Notes under the pieces: model-generated | The model's input: the letters and a program-made list of their open reading frames with translations, nothing else | What the model was told of the DNA's origin: nothing | Databases searched by the model: none | Shown here: positions 1-11,639 of the stretch, piece by piece | Layout: each line of letters begins with the position of its first letter | Numbering within the stretch: the stretch's first letter is position 1 | Assembly: GCA_032622095.1 (NCBI GenBank) | Contig: CP136066.1 | Coordinates: forward strand, 169,458,664 to 169,522,663 | Source of the DNA: Siphonodentalium dalli | Lineage: Eukaryota > Mollusca > Scaphopoda > Gadilida > Siphonodentaliidae | DNA: 64,000 bases | Direction: 5' to 3' | Position numbers and translations under genes: made by a program

Positions 1-730
1 CTGCCTAAACATTGATGCTATATTTTGAAAAAACATATGCATGAGGAAAAGATGTTCAGCTTGGAGGGGAATTTTTTTTTTTTTTGCTGATGCATGTCCA
101 ACAATTAACCCCCGCCTAAGTGTCAGGAACTCCCCCCCCTTTTGTCGTATAGGGTTATTTTTTAGTGTATGCGTTAGTGATGACCGTATACCTGGGAGAG
201 GTAGTTATCATCAAGTGATCCGCATGATCCCTGTCTTTGTAATCCAGCACCCGGGAAGTCAGCCTTCGGGAGTGACGACCATGTTTTGTGAGATGGGTCG
301 AAACTTTTAGTAGCCTGGAAAATCGTGTATTAGTAAAGGGATGATTATATTATAAGCATATATCGGAATAACAGGCAGTTATAATTTTATCTGATGATTG
401 GGTGGGTGCCATACCATCTCCGAAACGAGGACTATGTTTTATTTAAGTAATAAATCTCGGTTTCCGAATATAATAATAATTTAAAGACATAATACCTAAT
501 CATAAACTGAATCGATATAATTATATATAATAACATTACAACTCAGTGGAAATATCAATCTGGAAGTGCATTTTTTTAGTTGGAAATATTGGAAGTAAAA
601 TTTCCAATTGTTATTTTTAGCTTACCAGGAAAAAGAAAATATGAAATATTGCCATCATTTTTATGGCACACGCATCGCGAAAAATCCACCAATTCATCCA
701 CCCAATTTTACGTTGAAAACTACTAGTAAA
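1..730. other. Unassigned AT-rich DNA
   Basis: I see no gene or repeat boundary here. There is a T-rich run near 73-85 and a C run near 133. The 89-codon open frame at 41-310 crosses the T run and has no recognisable motif, so it is not called. Confidence 0.4.
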
Positions 731-734
731 ACTA

Positions 735-1340
735 TCTAAATTGAGAACGCTCTTTATAATTTACTGTTTTGGGGTGACGGAACCATGGACGCGCTTTACA
801 AAAGAAGTATCTTAAAACATTTATGTAATTTTTGGGAAGAGCGTTCTCAAGTATACACATTGAGTGGAAATGCATAACTACCATAGATATTAAATGATCT
901 GAACTAGTAAAATTCTCGAATGGCAATTTAATTGAGTTCAACACTGCTTCAAGAATCTTAACCGAATGTTAGGGGTGCTAGAAAATTGTGAACAACCATT
1001 TCGCAAGAACTGATATACACCTTTGGGCTGAGATGAGTTTTAGCTCCAATTTCAGCCAAATTCCCAGCTTACCAGATATCTCTAACACTGTTATATATTT
1101 ACAGTTGATTGCTCCCATCTTCAGCGGACTGACCTGCATACCAACATTGCAATAGTTCCTCAATGTAACTGTTCTTGGTAATAGCGGCTAACAATTTCAT
1201 AGCGCACAGGTAACAATTCGGTTTATATTATTGAAGCAGTGATGAACCCAATTAAATTGCCATTCGAGCCTTTACTAGTTCGGATCATGCACGTTTTATG
1301 GCAGTTATGTATTTACATACTCGTATACTTAGATATGTGC
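735..1340. repeat. Foldback repeat N
   Basis: The segment 856-955 reappears in inverted orientation at 1218-1330, with about 260 bp between the arms. Both contain CAATTAAATTGCCATTCGAG or its near-complement. A second, smaller inverted pair (TTGAGAACGCTCTT near 741 and its complement near 837) lies on the left side. The arms diverge by scattered substitutions, so this is an old foldback or a pair of inverted copies. No terminal duplication was found. Confidence 0.6.
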
Positions 1341-1503
1341 ATCCATTTGTTTCTGATCTCATTATGTTTGATTAAACATATTTTATTAGTATAAAATGGT
1401 ACACATAATGGGGAATGGAGGACAAGTTATATGAAACTTAAACGAACCTCCGCTCACCACAAGCAGAATATGTATAACACCATGTTACAATAGGAATAAT
1501 AAA

Positions 1504-1859
1504 AGGGGTCCTGTACACTAAATCCGGCCATTTATGGCACCACCTCCTTTTTGTACTCAACAGAATAGATGCAACAAATGAATGGATTTGAGTCATGGAT
1601 GTACATGTATTTCAAAATACAACCATGTGCTATATGAACGACGCAAACAACATGGTACTTATAATGAAAATGAGATTATAACTCGAGTCATTTATTCATT
1701 TTCATATATGGTTACCATGTTGTTTGCGTAACAGGGCACATGATTGTATATTGCACTAACATATGGCTCAAATTCATTCACTTGTTGCATACATTCTGTT
1801 GAGTATAAAAGGAGATGCTCCAATAAATGGCCGGATTTTATGTTGTGTATAGTACCCCT
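1504..1859. mobile_element. MITE B, copy 1 (long imperfect palindrome)
   Basis: The ends AGGGGTCCTGTACACTAAAT and the complement of ATTTTATGTTGTGTATAGTA are imperfect inverted repeats. They continue inward through CCGGCCATTTAT and ACTCAACAGAAT with their complements, so about 80 bp of each arm pairs. The right flank is TTAA; the left is TAAA, which may be a mutated TTAA. The middle holds a second inverted pair around ACCATGTTGTTTGCG. There is no ORF, and the element is non-autonomous. A second copy lies at 39290-39930. Confidence 0.7.
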
Positions 1860-2074
1860 TTAAATACAAGCAATTTGCTATGACGGGTGTGTGAACATAA
1901 GAGATATTATGACGAGCTCTAAACATTGTATCTGATATATGTTCACATTATATGTGTGGTGATATTCGATACATGCAGTCGTCAATCCATTTGTAACCCC
2001 TTTCGTGTTTGTGATCTTTTTATTTCACCAACTCTCATATGCACACACATACAAGGTGTTCAATGAAGAATTGT

Positions 2075-2460
2075 TTGGATGGTTAAGGGGTTAAAGCTAC
2101 ATAATCCGCTCATCAATTACTATATTTGATTCCAGTCGAGGAACCAACCCATCAAAGCTCAAGAGTTATCATATATCTATTTTTGAAATTTTTTTTTTTC
2201 ACCACCTGGAATATTTGGCGGCCTAGCAAATATTTGACGAACCGACCGACGTACTCTCGATAGCAAATTGCGCTGAACAAAATGTTGATTATATAACACG
2301 TTTTGGGAAATTGTATACTATATTTGAGTAGTTGACAGTGATTAGCATTATTGATCGGTGATTAATCGATTCTGTTAATTTAGTGTCTTTTGAAGAAATG
2401 TTGTTGTTATTGGAATCTGATGATACGGGGACAATCGAATGGGATTATGTACCTTTAACA
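2075..2460 (+). repeat. tRNA-derived SINE-like repeat I, copy 1
   Basis: The head carries an A-box-like TGGTTAAGGGG near 2080 and a B-box-like GATTCCAGTCG near 2128, spaced as in a tRNA. The following ~330 bp (with CACCACCTGGAATATTTG and CTCGATAGCAAATTGCG) recur at 6668-7023 in the same orientation. That supports a SINE or a tRNA-headed MITE. Ends are not resolved, and both copies stop near TACCTTTAA. Confidence 0.5.
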
Positions 2461-2603
2461 TAAGTCGATGTATCAAATATGCATGGAGCAGTTGGGTGAT
2501 TGTTTGGTAGATGAAGATTACGCCTGAGAAGAATGTGTATATTTGAATAATTAGGCACCGCTACGGTATTGTGTGAGAGGCGGAATAACAGGTCTGAGTG
2601 AAC

Positions 2604-2923
2604 TATGGATCGATCTTTATTATACCGATCGGTTTAAAATTGACTGATGTGTCTTCCCGACACAGTGCGAACTGGTGTAATTTCTTGAACAACGAAATTC
2701 TGTTTGTTTTAATATTTGTACATGTTTATATTGAATATTCTAGAGTATTATAAAACAATTATTCCGTGGCTTTTAAAAGAATCAGAATTGTTGTTTTTTT
2801 TTTACTATTGGTTGAATGATAATTACAGAACAGTTTAGAGTGATACCCCTTACACAGGACGCATGCAGGCGGTGAAAACCCGATCGGTTTAATTTAGACC
2901 GATCAGTGTAATAAAGCTCGATC
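2604..2923. repeat. Short inverted repeat pair, ~33-bp arms
   Basis: GATCGATCTTTATTATACCG (2604) and the following CGATCGGTTTAAA match the reverse complement of 2881-2923 with a few mismatches. The spacer is about 240 bp. It may be the termini of a small decayed transposon; no TSD was seen. Confidence 0.45.
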
Positions 2924-2989
2924 GGTGGTTGACCCAGACCTGGAATATTTAGCCATCGTTTTACGTTCAGCTTCGGAAGTGTGTTTAGC

Positions 2990-4100
2990 CCCCTCCAACT
3001 CACATATGATGCAGAAAATGTATGCATATGATAGCATTATGAAGCGAAATATTTGTTAATTAAAAGTGCACTCTGAAATATGACAATCAATTTCTTGTCG
3101 GGGTTGATATGTATGTTACATATCAAAATGTGTATTACATATCCATTGCACATACATTGTACTATGCTACATGATAAGCTGTATTATATTTTCCTTTGTT
3201 TCTAGATTAAAAACGTTTGCCATTATTCGGAGTTACAATTCGATAAAAATCGATTATGTTTGTTTATTCGTAAAACATAAATTATTGTAACCACACACAA
3301 TCGTCTAGCAACAATTTAACATGTAACCATAATTTACCATGTAACCACAATTTACCATCCCATACTGGAAGTTTGCACGGCCTTTTGCATGCATTTTCTC
3401 ATAAAAATAATTATGGAGCCAGAATATGACCGGAACATGCATATATAATGCATATTTACCACAGCTAACGACATGGGACGTAAATATCGATAGTTCAGTG
3501 CTATTGACACATTGCCTTAACATACATGTATGATTAATTCTTGCGATATCATAACATGCTATTTACAGTGAAACAGTGATAACATCGCTATTAGTGAACT
3601 TAGTGAATCTATTTTACTTTTCACGTAGCTAGGTGTGGTCTTGTGCATTTTTGCATTCGGTGTCTGGCCCAGTGTCGCTGTCCGCTATACCAAAATATCG
3701 GCAAATGAATGCCTAACGTATGTGCGAGTGTATGAACCAACACCGTGTGTATGAAGGTTTCCACCCATAAACTAGTTTATGCATGCCCTTCATGTGGCGT
3801 AGGTTAATTTAATTTAAACAGGAAACCTCACCGCATGGTTATGCAGGCAGTATTGCGGAAAATTGACCGACATAAATACATCTCAATAATACCTGTGTCT
3901 CGACTGGACGCTCCGATTTTCTGTTGAATCCGGATTTACCTGAAATTAGATGAATACTGTTTTAGTTACATGCAGACACTAGCCTTTTCTCGAATCGTTC
4001 GTCTTAGCCAATTAACACCGCGAAAATAAAAAACAATTAAGAAAAATAAAGGTACATTTTCATAATGGCATCATGCAGTTTGGCCCAAACAGACTCATAT
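2990..4100. other. No gene or repeat recognised
   Basis: I found only chance open frames of 70-80 codons without motifs, plus a short direct repeat (AATTTACCATGTAACCA-like) near 3315-3358. Confidence 0.4.
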
Positions 4101-4104
4101 CAAT

Positions 4105-4862
4105 TCAGCAGACAAGTAGGACCACTTGTTATAGCAGCCACTGGGCGGATTTGTCACCTTATCCAGGACCATGATTTATATAATTGTAAGGGTGATCCAT
4201 TTCCAGCGATTGTACAAGTTCGTTTCTTTTAAGTTGTCTTGCCTATAATTCCCATAATCTGTTATAGCTGATGGATTGCTTTTCCGAATTTAACCATTTA
4301 AGTGCACGGTTAAAATCCGTCAATAATATTACATTGCGACAAAACCAATTTACGAGCCTTATTACATACCAATTAAGATAAATTAGCAGCAGCTAGTTCG
4401 CAGTATTATGGACGGGTTAGCCAGGGCTGTTAGCCATCATAGCTAAATAGCAGGCAAGCCAACCTCATAGTATTATAGGAGACAACACATCTAAATGATA
4501 CCAGAATTAGAAGGCCATAATTCTTTAATACAAAAGCCACACCAAAAACGCATGCAACATATATGGGGACCGACTAATCAAGGTTGCTAATGTATTGTAA
4601 TCGCTAAATTCCACTTTCTTAAATGACTACCATAACACCCGATTCAAGGACCACGTGATATAGCAGCCACTCCTGAAATGGGTGTATGTGTCGAGTTGTC
4701 TAGAACAATGATTCATATAATTGCAAGGCCGATCCATTTCCAGCGATGGTACAAGTTCGTTTTGTTTTATTTGTGTTGCCTCTAATTCCCATCATCTCTT
4801 ATCGATGATGGATTGCTTTTCCTAATTTAGCGATTTAAGTGCACGGTCTTGGTATCCGATTA
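4105..4862 (+). repeat. Pair of ~215-bp direct repeats
   Basis: 4105-4325 and 4645-4862 share long stretches in the same orientation, including TATAGCAGCCACT, GATCCATTTCCAGCGAT, GTACAAGTTCGTTT, GATGGATTGCTTTTCC and TTAAGTGCACGGT. Divergence is moderate, so the duplication or double insertion is old. No coding potential is seen. Confidence 0.65.
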
Positions 4863-5367
4863 TTTCCCACGAAGCAGAGGTCAACAGGTTTATTCCAGAG
4901 AAGGAAGCGCTATGCATTGTGTGTATACAGAAGTATGCTGCAAGAACGCCAATAGCAGAATTCTTAAAATTATAGAACGCATACTATATGAGACTGTCAA
5001 GGTTGACACATTAACCTAACACTACGTATAGTATCATGATATGTCCCGACCTCTAAATAGCACACAAATTGGACGTGGTCACAGTGTAGTATATTACTGC
5101 ATGGGTAAAATTGTTACACTGGATGCCAGTTCATCCGCTGGGCTTAATTGTAGCTACATGAATGATGCTTAAGTTTGTGTGTTCAGTTTTCGATTTTTTT
5201 TTAACTTAGTGAAAATTTAAGTATTTGGAAAATCATTCACTGATTTTCTCTCCCATTCCACCGTAAATCCCTCACAAATCTTAAGAATGGGACATTAACA
5301 ATTTGACAGTGTAATTCGACTCTATTATAAATTCAGCCTCTCAGGTAACCATTTGTCTTTAAACGGG

Positions 5368-5520
5368 CATGGCTCATTCGAGCTTCCAAATGGTATCTAC
5401 GTAATTTGGAAGGAGGTAGACCTACATGTTGAAAAATACACGAGATACTAACATATCGGCATCATATGTTCTGAAAAATACTTGCCATGGTCACATCCAT
5501 TTTCTGACTGTTTTAAATTG
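5368..5520 (+). repeat. Repeat F, copy 1
   Basis: The block starts CTCATTCGAGCTTCCAAATG, then has GTAATTTGGAAGGAGGTA, then TTCTGAAAAATA. The same ordered motifs occur at 11040-11205 and 52020-52200. CTTCCAAA and its near-complement TTTGGAAG form a small stem near the start. Function unknown. Confidence 0.5.
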
Positions 5521-5676
5521 TTCGGACATCAATTGCTACGGTGATTCCCCCTTAAAATTTACGGGATGTTATGACTGTGGTCCTGCTTAACTGATATGAC
5601 GCTGATATGAAACTGTTAATTAAATACCATTATTTTAACTGAAGTTGTCATTTTGCTAATTTCAACGAATCGAGGA

Positions 5677-5992
5677 TTGATTTATAGCTTTATTGTGGTT
5701 TAATGACGCTTTCAACAACTGGGACCATATCACGATATTGGCAGTTTTAGCGGTGGAGGAAATCCGCACACTTACGGCTAATCTATATAACAGTGATTCT
5801 AATGGCTGCTAAACTCGTCGACCATCTGCGGCAAACAACCGGCCATCGGCGAGTAAATGGCAACTCCATCAGATAACGATTTCGAGTTACAGTCCATGAT
5901 GGCAACGTGTGGATTTGAACCCTCGTCGCCAGCGCTGGAGGGCGAGACTGCTTGGAGTTGTACCCTAACCGACTGAGCCACCAATGCCCCCG
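5677..5992 (-). mobile_element. tRNA-derived SINE with exact 13-bp TSD
   Basis: Read on the minus strand, this 316-bp insert starts with a tRNA-like head. The A box is TGGCTCAGTCGG (complement of about 5969-5981) and the B box is GGGTTCAAATCC (complement of 5911-5922). A ~170-bp body follows, then a tail ending in AATAAAGC near 5690. It is flanked by identical AACGAATCGAGGA copies at 5664-5676 and 5993-6005, the signature of LINE-driven retroposition. The exact TSD suggests a fairly recent insertion. The 76-codon frame through it is not a gene. The insert interrupts repeat K. Confidence 0.85.
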
Positions 5993-5994
5993 AA

Positions 5995-6362
5995 CGAATC
6001 GAGGAAAAGCCATTATGTGTACCCGAAATTCATGAACAAATATGTTATAAAATATTTTAATAATGACCGTGTTGGTTGTCGCAAGCCGACCATAACAAAG
6101 TGAAGATAGCTATTTCTGTCCTTTTGCAAGCACCAGTGCAGTCATTGTTGAAATGTTAAGTGTATCGGTTCTTGAATGTTGCAAACGTCCACTGAATTTT
6201 CTTTGATTCGTCCAGATTGTCCAAATACCCAGAAAACAATATATTGAGACAAATAACCGTACTTTTTCTTAACAACATCAATTTGCCCTAAAAGCATTAT
6301 CGCAATTCAGCAGGACACACCAACATCATATTAAATTAGATTGACCACTTGATCAGGGGTGG
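5995..6362 (+). repeat. Repeat K, copy 1
   Basis: The ~365 bp beginning AATCGAGGAAAAGCCA recurs at 46804-47172. Shared landmarks in order are ATTTTAATAATG, GTTCTTGAATGTT, CAAATAACC, ATCGCAATTCAGCAGGAC and GACCACTT. Divergence is considerable. The SINE at 5677-5992 sits at its left edge. No ORF or TIR is recognisable. Confidence 0.55.
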
Positions 6363-6667
6363 TTTACACCTTTATTAGTATGTTGACACTGCCTATCTTC
6401 ACATTTCTAATGCAATAATTCAATGCATATTCTTTGTTTTTCCGCACTCTTGTCTGTGGGACGTTTGTAGACATTTGTATTGACAAAATGCCAACATAAG
6501 TTTGAAATAATAGAGATAAATAAATTATGAAACACACACAACTAAAGATAATAAATTCGAAGTACGGAAATATAATTAGATACACAATTAGTTGGAAAGG
6601 CTGCAAGGCTGCACTGTTTAACATGTTCACATACATGTACAGGGGGCATGTGTGTAGATTCAATTAG

Positions 6668-7023
6668 AGATGCATAATCCGAATTCACTCTCCTAACTTA
6701 CTATTTCTTTGGATTGGGGGGGACATAACATTTGATTCGAGTCCAGGAACCCACCCATCAAACCTCAGAGTGATCAGATATCGATTTTTGAAATCTGTTA
6801 TTTTTCACCACCTGGAATATTTGTCAGCCTGGCAAATATTCGACGAATGTCGACTGACATACTCTCGATACCAAATTGCGTTGAACAAACTGTTGATATA
6901 TATAGCACTTACTGGGCAATTTTATACTATAGGTGACAGTGGTTAGAATTATCTTTTGGAAATTAATCGTTTCCAATAACTGAAGCGACATGTCAAGAAA
7001 TGTTGTTGTTGTGTACCTTTAAA
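6668..7023 (+). repeat. tRNA-derived SINE-like repeat I, copy 2
   Basis: This matches 2075-2460 in order: GATTCGAGTCC (a good B box, 6734-6744), CACCACCTGGAATATTTG, CTCTCGATACCAAATTGCG, AAATGTTGTTGTTGTG and GTACCTTTAAA. The A-box half is degraded and replaced by a G-rich run near 6713. It diverges from copy 1 by substitutions and small indels. Confidence 0.5.
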
Positions 7024-7024
7024 C

Positions 7025-7680
7025 TATTTAAATGGATCCTTTGGTAACCACTTCCGATGCGATTCTGGCTAATATCCACATTGTATTGTATTTATGTCAT
7101 CAAAAATAATTGTAAGTGCTTCATAATTCGGATTGCTTTGGAAGTATGATTTCAAATATTTTTTTCGGAAAGACCTTAAACTCGTTGTACATGAAAAGAT
7201 AACTGAACAAAGGAAGACAAGCGAGAATAACAGCATTGCATGCATGCATGCATCCTTTCTCGGCCAACAAAACATAAACCGAAGATGACACGAATCACCC
7301 GGGTCAATAGGTACACGGATTCTTTGCCAAACATCTGGTTAGGGTGGTGTTCTGCGCCACCACGATCTAAGATGAAAGTCTTATTGTTGTGGTGTCAACA
7401 CTCGTTGTCACTCGCAACGAAAACTACCGCTGTTCACCGAGAAATGTCATGTTTCATTGCCACACATCCCATGTATGTCAGTGTTTGCTATATAGGCAGA
7501 ATGAGGCCGAAAAGGTTACCGTAGTGCAGTATATTACTTGATCACCAGGACAACTGTACATATGGAACTACTATTTGTACTTCTTCCACTTCCACTTTGT
7601 TGTAACAATAATCGGTATACTAATACAAAAATACCAGCAATTGTATTAATATCGCCCTGTGTTCATAATAAACTGCACGG
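7025..7680. other. No gene recognised
   Basis: A short ATGC run (GCATGCATGCATGC) lies near 7237-7251. Open frames on both strands are short and lack motifs. Confidence 0.4.
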
Positions 7681-7689
7681 TGTTTAATA

Positions 7690-7905
7690 TTATGGGTAGC
7701 TTTCGGCGATTCTCTGTGGTTTGTGGTGATTCATAGTAAACCCTGGTCATCATCCAGGATTTCTGTTGATTCATCATATTGCACTCCATCGTGGATCACC
7801 GCGAAAAATACACCATGAATCGCAGTAATCCAAAAGTGGACTTAATGTGGTCCACCCGTTGTTGAGTGTTTTGCATTTATCACACTATTTACGTACTGCA
7901 CAACG
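7690..7905. repeat. Repeat P, right-end fragment
   Basis: The end GTTGAGTGTTTTGCATTTAT followed by ACACTATTTACGTACTGCA matches right ends of family P at 10868-10915 and 43239-43281. The upstream part carries the family's GTGGTGATTCA/CACCGCGAA short repeats. The left end was not identified, so this is a fragment. Confidence 0.5.
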
Positions 7906-8310
7906 AAATATTGAGGGCTACAGTGTAATCCTTGTGAAATCAAGAGTAAAATGTAATCATTCATGCATCGGTTAATTAATGCAAATATATACGGCCTAAT
8001 AAAAAAGATGATTGTATCTTGCACACCCAAGAAACTGGGTCACGACAGGGAGTGCAGCATATGTCGAGGACACAATTTCCCGTGGGTGAACATCTCTGGC
8101 TGGAAAATAGATTTCTCCATTTGGTGTACACTTTTAAAAAAAGTATATTGTGTACATAACGCGGTCCGAAATGATATTAAAACTGTTTGCAGGAACAAAC
8201 GTTTGATTTGCCCATGTTATATACATGTATGGTCAAAATTCCTTCTCAGAATGTAACATATTCTGACAAATTGGTCAAGATTATAAAATTCATATATATG
8301 TATTTGCCAT

Positions 8311-8420
8311 GTACAGTATGTAAACAAGTGCGATAAGCAAAACACACAACACAGATCAGGGCCCACCACGAACTGCCGCGAATCACTGAGAATCTCCACA
8401 AATCTCCACAGTATATTAAT
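8311..8420 (+). repeat. Repeat P, left-end fragment
   Basis: TACAGTATGTAAACAAGTGC then GATAAGCAAAACACACAACAC is a family P left terminus. It is followed by CACCACGAACTGCCGCGAAT and ACTGAGAATCTCCAC motifs. It abuts MITE C copy 1. Confidence 0.5.
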
Positions 8421-8423
8421 TAA

Positions 8424-8791
8424 AGTGATGTGAAACACTCCGGTAGGGTGATCAAATAAAAATGGAGAATAATCTTGTTCAAAGTAGTTATTTTTACAAA
8501 TATTGTATCTAAATTGACAACACACACCGACATTCTTATTTATTATTTAAATGCAGTGACTGCCGATGGCGAAATCTTTATCATTAGTTTATCGCCGATA
8601 GAAGCGTCCCGATTCGAGTAGTAAATATTTACAATTTAGCGTAGTTCAGGCAATGTTTTCTATGGAGTGGTATGGTCGATTTGCTTGAGATTTTCGGTTA
8701 TGTTAGTAGAATGATGCATTCCTCCAGTTGGCATACCACCTGAATACTAACTTATCAGTTTCACGCACCTGAACAAGTACATAATATGTCT
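8424..8791 (+). mobile_element. TTAA-flanked MITE C, copy 1
   Basis: It starts AGTGATGTGAAACACTCCGG and ends ACATAATATGTCT, with TTAA at 8420-8423 and 8792-8795. The termini are only weakly inverted. Internal landmarks are TTATCGCCGATAGAAGCGTC, AAATATTTACAATTTAGCGT and ACTTATCAGTTTCACG. Four further copies are at 9121, 9482, 30833 and 60077. It is non-coding. TTAA at both ends suggests a piggyBac-like or Kolobok-like transposase in trans, which is inference. Confidence 0.75.
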
Positions 8792-8894
8792 TTAAATATT
8801 GATAACTGTCTTGTCTTGAAAAGTTCAAACTTTAATGACCGCGAAAATGACAATATATTAAAAGTGTAGGCATAATACCGTTCCTGTTATACAT

Positions 8895-9105
8895 ATACAG
8901 TACGCAAATGGTGTGTGCTAAGCAAAACAACCAACACCGGGCAGACCCGACTAAGCCGTGATCCACAATGCACTTACATGGAGCTGGAGCATATTAATGT
9001 TTCAACATAAATACTGTAGACTGACCAGCCATATAGTATTCACCACGAACCACTGAGAATCGCCGCAATATACCGACACCCACTTATAATAGTTTTCGAT
9101 GTATT
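8895..9105 (+). repeat. Repeat P, left-end fragment
   Basis: TACAGTACGCAAATGGTGTG then GCTAAGCAAAACAACCAACA and a GGGCAGACCCGACTAAGC segment match the family P left end. ACCACGAACCACTGAGAATC near 9045 repeats at 58507. Confidence 0.5.
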
Positions 9106-9120
9106 GTATAACAATATTAA

Positions 9121-9477
9121 AGTCATATTATGGACTTGTTCGGGTTCGTGAAACTGATAAGTTAGTACTCAGGCCCTACGCCAACTGTGGTAATGCAGCA
9201 TTCTACTAACATCGCCGAAAATGTCAAGGAAATCGACCATACCACTCGTCTGAACAACGCACGATTATAAATATTTACATCTTGATTCGGGACACAACAA
9301 TGGGCGATAATCTAACGGAAATGATTTCGCCACCGAATGTCATTACATTTAATTAATAAATAAGAACGACGATGTGTGTTGCTGGAAATTTGGATTAATA
9401 GTCGTAAAAATAATTACTTTGAGCAAGATTAATCTCCATTTCTATTTGATCACCCAACCTGAGTGTTTCACATCACA
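9121..9477 (-). mobile_element. TTAA-flanked MITE C, copy 2 (inverted)
   Basis: This is the reverse complement of copy 1. TTAA lies at 9117-9120 on one side and 9478-9481 on the other. The second TTAA is shared with copy 3, giving the junction CACATCACATTAAAGTGATG. The copies diverge by scattered substitutions. No ORF. Confidence 0.75.
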
Positions 9478-9481
9478 TTAA

Positions 9482-9859
9482 AGTGATGTGAAACACTCCT
9501 GTAGGGTGTTCAAATAGAAATGGAGAATAATCTTATTTAAAGTAGTTTTTTTTTTTTTTTTACAAATATTATATCTAAATTGGCAACACCACACACCGTC
9601 ATTCTTATGTATTAATTAAATGGAGTGACTCTAGATGGTGAAATCGTTTTCGTTAGTCTATTGCCGATAGATGCGTCCCGAATCGAGATGTAAATATTTA
9701 CAATTTAGCGTAGTTCAGACGATGTTTTCTACGGAGTGGTACGGTCCATTTGTTTCAGATTTTCGGCGATGTTAGTAGAATTTTGCATTCCTCCAATTGT
9801 CATAGCACCTGAATACTAACTATCAGTTTCACGTACCCGAACAAGTACATACTATGTCT
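9482..9859 (+). mobile_element. TTAA-flanked MITE C, copy 3
   Basis: It runs head-to-head with copy 2 across a single TTAA (9478-9481) and ends at TTAA 9860-9863. Its sequence follows copy 1 closely. A T run at 9547-9561 has expanded. The copy 2 + copy 3 pair makes a 735-bp imperfect palindrome. Confidence 0.75.
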
Positions 9860-9869
9860 TTAACTAGAT

Positions 9870-10550
9870 GATGATAATTAGCTTATCTTGACAATTTGTG
9901 GTAAATGTAGACAGTTACAATGCGATATGGTCGAATATTTAGTGAGGTTTGTGTAACGCTGCTACCGCCATGTTCATTACGCCATAGCGCTCGCTTATCC
10001 TAAGCCAAATTTGCCAGTGGCAAAAATAATTCACATTTGGCAAAACATATTTTCATTTGGCAAGTTTGGGCAAGTAATTTTTTAATTCCTGAAGACAGTT
10101 GACAAATATTGGTCAATCAATCATAATTATATTAGTGGTGTTTTATATGGTTTAGGAAAGGTAAACACCTCTATTAAGATACAGTTAATCTGATAGTTAT
10201 TAGTATCGATGGGTGAAGGGATTACCCGTACTTAGTGTGCTGGTGTTTACATAGATAATCCTCTTGTAATGTGCCCTTCTGATGAAGGAACACTTCTACA
10301 ATTGTATTGTTCGGTGATTGGTTTATTGTTGTATGATAAACCACAAAATAAGACTCAACAGAGATGCGTATAATTATTAAATAACTTCTTTCCTATCGAT
10401 ATCAAAAGTCGTTCAAACCGCGAGTGTCGAAACATAAGACTTAATATTGCAGAAAATGGTACTATCAGGGATAGCATTTGTTCTAAAAGAATTTGACAAA
10501 AAATATTTTCATTTGGTCAATTATTTGGCAAAAGTTAATTTCGGTCCAGC
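9870..10550. other. No gene recognised
   Basis: ATTTGGCAAAA-type motifs recur near 10017-10070 and 10495-10535, but no clear element boundary is visible. Confidence 0.35.
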
Positions 10551-10555
10551 GCGGA

Positions 10556-10917
10556 CCCTGCTAATCCTTGCTACTCCATGCAGCTTTCGGTGCTGAGTGG
10601 GTCACCATGAATCACTCTCTCAAAGCAATCGCCACAGCGTTGAGTGTTTATCTTGTTACACATGCACTCTTTACATATACTGTATATATAATGTTCGCGG
10701 GGATTACCGGTAATCCATGATGTATCGCGGTGATTCATGCTCGTATATTGGAAGGTTTAGAGAAAACTGCCACGACAATGTTGATTACACAATCGCGCTA
10801 GCTATAATACTCGCCATTCAGGCATTCGGCGTTGATTGGGTCACCATTGAACACTCTCCCAAATACATCGCCACGGTGTTGTGTGTTTTGCTTATCGCAC
10901 ACTGTTTACGTACTGTA
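10556..10917 (+). repeat. Repeat P, two right ends in tandem
   Basis: 10556-10690 and 10795-10917 are degraded direct copies of the family right end. Each runs from CTAATCCTTGCTACTCC or an equivalent, through GGGTCACCATGAATCACTCT, to TTTACATATACTGTA or TTTACGTACTGTA. The final CTG-TA fits a TA target duplication beside a CAG-starting terminus. Confidence 0.5.
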
Positions 10918-11039
10918 TGAGTAAACATTAAGACATTGATTGTGTTGCAGAAATTGCACCCCCCCCCCCACAGAAAATAGTCATATACCCTGGTTTTACG
11001 GTTCTGACCTATAAAATCACATTTTATGACTCCACTAAA

Positions 11040-11205
11040 CTGACGCTGAATGGCTCGTTCGAACTTCCAACATTTTGTCGACATAGTTTGGAAGGAAGTA
11101 TAAGAAAAATGCACGATATATTGATAAACAAGCTTCATAGTTCTGAAAATTATTTGCAAATACAGCTATTTTCCATTTTTTTTCAATTTTTCGCACACAG
11201 ACGTG
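11040..11205 (+). repeat. Repeat F, copy 2
   Basis: CTCGTTCGAACTTCCAACAT, AGTTTGGAAGGAAGTATAAG and GTTCTGAAAATTATTTGC match the ordered motifs at 5368 and 52020. A homopolymer run of C at about 10959-10970 lies just upstream. Confidence 0.45.
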
Positions 11206-11639
11206 AAACAAATGCTCTTTATCTCTAATATATGCCATGAAAAGACTAACACGACACGCTCTTCATTTAGTATTTCTATGGCATAACGGGGCCGAATAAG
11301 AATGTTTAGCGTATACATATACATGTATGTGTCGACCTATGTTTTGCTTGTAACCGGACCGCAATGTATACGAAAGCGTGCATAATTTGAACCTTCAAAC
11401 CACCAAGTGCCTTTAATACATTGTAGAATACATTCAACAGAAATATAATACTGAAACTCTCACTGGTCGGTCCGATCTTCGAACTTTCTGTGATCAAACC
11501 TCGTGGATTAGAAAACAAAAATCATTCTATGAATGTCGACGAACATCGACAAACACACAGCTATGGCATACACTGCATGTACACTGCCCATTTGGTAAAT
11601 ACATACACAGTGGTGTGATCGTATGCATTCGTTATATTA

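Noticed and set aside
5800-5992. Functional tRNA gene on the minus strand
   Set aside because: A and B boxes are good, but the acceptor stem and anticodon arm do not form, and the unit is bounded by a SINE-type target duplication extending well past a tRNA.
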